This document shows positions 63,202 to 64,000 of a stretch of DNA of 64,000 nucleotides, one piece after another. The notes under the pieces are model-generated. The model searched no databases. It had not been told where the DNA came from and worked only from the letters and a program-made list of their open reading frames with translations. How positions within the stretch are numbered: the stretch's first letter is position 1; each line of letters opens with the position of its first letter. The position numbers and the translations under genes are program-made. Source of the stretch: Methylobacterium sp. J-076 (lineage in GTDB: Bacteria; Pseudomonadota; Alphaproteobacteria; Rhizobiales; Beijerinckiaceae); contig NZ_JAKSXW010000115.1 in assembly GCF_022829405.1 (NCBI RefSeq), positions 62,001-126,000 of the forward strand, given 5' to 3'.

Positions 63202-64000
63202 CTACTCGGCGGCGTCCTCGAAGGGCGTGGTCCGGTCCGGGAGGAAGCCGCCCGACTGACGGGCCCAGAGCCCGGCATAGACACCGCCCCGGGCCACGAG
63301 CTGGGCGTGGGTCCCCTCCTCCACGATCCGCCCCGCCTCGATCACCACGAGGCGGTCCATGGCGGCGATGGTGGACAGGCGGTGGGCGATGGCGAGCACG
63401 GTCTTGCCCGCCATCAGCGAGTCCAGGGATTCCTGGATCGCCGCCTCCACCTGGCTGTCGAGGGCCGAGGTCGCCTCGTCGAGGATCAGGATCGGGGCGT
63501 CCTTCAGGAGCACCCGGGCGATGGCGATGCGCTGGCGCTGCCCGCCCGAGAGCTTCACCCCACGCTCGCCCACATGGGCGTCGAGGCCCCGCCGCCTCTT
63601 GTGGTCCACCAGATCGGCGATGAACCCGTCCGCGTGGGCGAGGCGGGCGGCGTGGCGCACCTCGTCGTCCGTGGCCTCGGGGCGGCCGTAGGCGATGTTG
63701 TCGCGGATCGAGCGATGCAGCAGGGACGTGTCCTGGCTCACCATCGCCACCGCCTCGCGCAGCGACGCCTGCGTGACCTGCGCGATGTCCTGCCCGTCGA
63801 TCAGGATCCGGCCGCTCTCCACGTCGTAGAGGCGCAGCAGCAGGGCCGCGAGGGTCGACTTGCCGGCGCCGCTGACGCCCACCAGCCCGACCCGCTCCCC
63901 GGCCCGGATCGTCAGGGAAAAATCCTTGATGATCGAGGCGTCGCCGCGGCCGTAATGGAAGCCCACCTGCTCGTAGCGGATCTCACCGCCGGTGACGGCG
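63202..64000 (-). CDS. ABC exporter ATP-binding domain, 5' end cut by window
   Basis: C-terminal nucleotide-binding domain of a transmembrane-ATPase exporter. The frame stays open to the window edge. Walker A GVSGAGKSTLAALLLRLYD, Q-loop MVSQDTSLLHRSIRDNIAYG, signature LSGGQRQRIAIARVLL, Walker B ILILDEATSALDSQ and H-loop AIAHRLST are all intact. MsbA-like multidrug/lipid exporter is likely; the membrane part is not visible. Convergent with the chemoreceptor, four bases apart. Confidence 0.92.
   Translation of the reverse strand, partial: AVTGGEIRYEQVGFHYGRGDASIIKDFSLTIRAGERVGLVGVSGAGKSTLAALLLRLYDVESGRILIDGQDIAQVTQASLREAVAMVSQDTSLLHRSIRDNIAYGRPEATDDEVRHAARLAHADGFIADLVDHKRRRGLDAHVGERGVKLSGGQRQRIAIARVLLKDAPILILDEATSALDSQVEAAIQESLDSLMAGKTVLAIAHRLSTIAAMDRLVVIEAGRIVEEGTHAQLVARGGVYAGLWARQSGGFLPDRTTPFEDAAE

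Overview
The window is GC-rich DNA from an alphaproteobacterium that carries an aerobic-type anoxygenic photosynthesis gene cluster next to ordinary housekeeping genes. The order crtDC / crtEF-bchCXYZ-pufQBALMC, spirilloxanthin-type carotenoid genes, repeat sequences of the kind I associate with Rhizobiales intergenic regions, and the product sequences fit a pink, facultatively phototrophic Methylobacterium-like organism. The genus is an inference from general knowledge, not from a search.

Layout: 1-1635 is the 3' part of an M3 oligopeptidase. 2106-4889 is a visibly AT-richer gene for a NolX/HrpF/HrpK-like protein standing alone. 5292-9036 holds a small membrane protein, pyruvate phosphate dikinase and a DUF3096 microprotein. 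9155-20184 (minus strand) is the photosynthesis superoperon crtE-crtF-bchC-bchX-bchY-bchZ-pufQ-pufB-pufA-pufL-pufM-pufC; crtD and crtC run divergently at 20285-22677. Two TGTC-N10-GACA operators of PpsR/CrtJ type lie in this block, and a third sits on the crtI start codon at 47502-47519. Together crtE, crtB, crtI, crtC, crtD and crtF cover the route from prenyl diphosphates to spirilloxanthin-type carotenoids, while bchXYZ and bchC act late in bacteriochlorophyll a synthesis and pufBALMC encode the LH1-reaction centre core.

22637-23902 is a GT87-type membrane glycosyltransferase. Divergent from it, 24195-35608 is an eight-gene run in which each start codon overlaps the previous stop: two COG4671/MurG-like glycosyltransferases (one fused to a polysaccharide deacetylase domain), a GT4 glycosyltransferase, an unknown Rossmann-like protein and a complete oligopeptide-type ABC transporter. 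This is the best candidate for an undescribed system. 35723-44518 is a mixed region: an HWE-family sensor kinase, a SelW-like protein, tRNA-Val(CAC), pccB, a secreted protein, a metallophosphoesterase, hemC and an MFS transporter, with two repeat blocks.

44805-47510 is crtI-crtB plus a tiny membrane ORF. 47696-51213 contains adenine deaminase, Ohr (with a likely OhrR operator) and dprA; 51221-57955 has plsY, a dihydroorotase homologue lacking the usual metal motif, hisF, a DUF29 gene, hisA, hisH, DUF2628, hisB and mtnP. 58088-60886 encodes cytochrome bc1 (ISP, cytochrome b, cytochrome c1), which would work with the reaction centre in cyclic electron flow. The window ends with a chemotaxis receptor broken by a frameshift and a truncated ABC exporter. 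Several palindromic elements are inserted between or inside genes, including one between pufL and pufM and two inside reading frames of the 24-35 kb operon.
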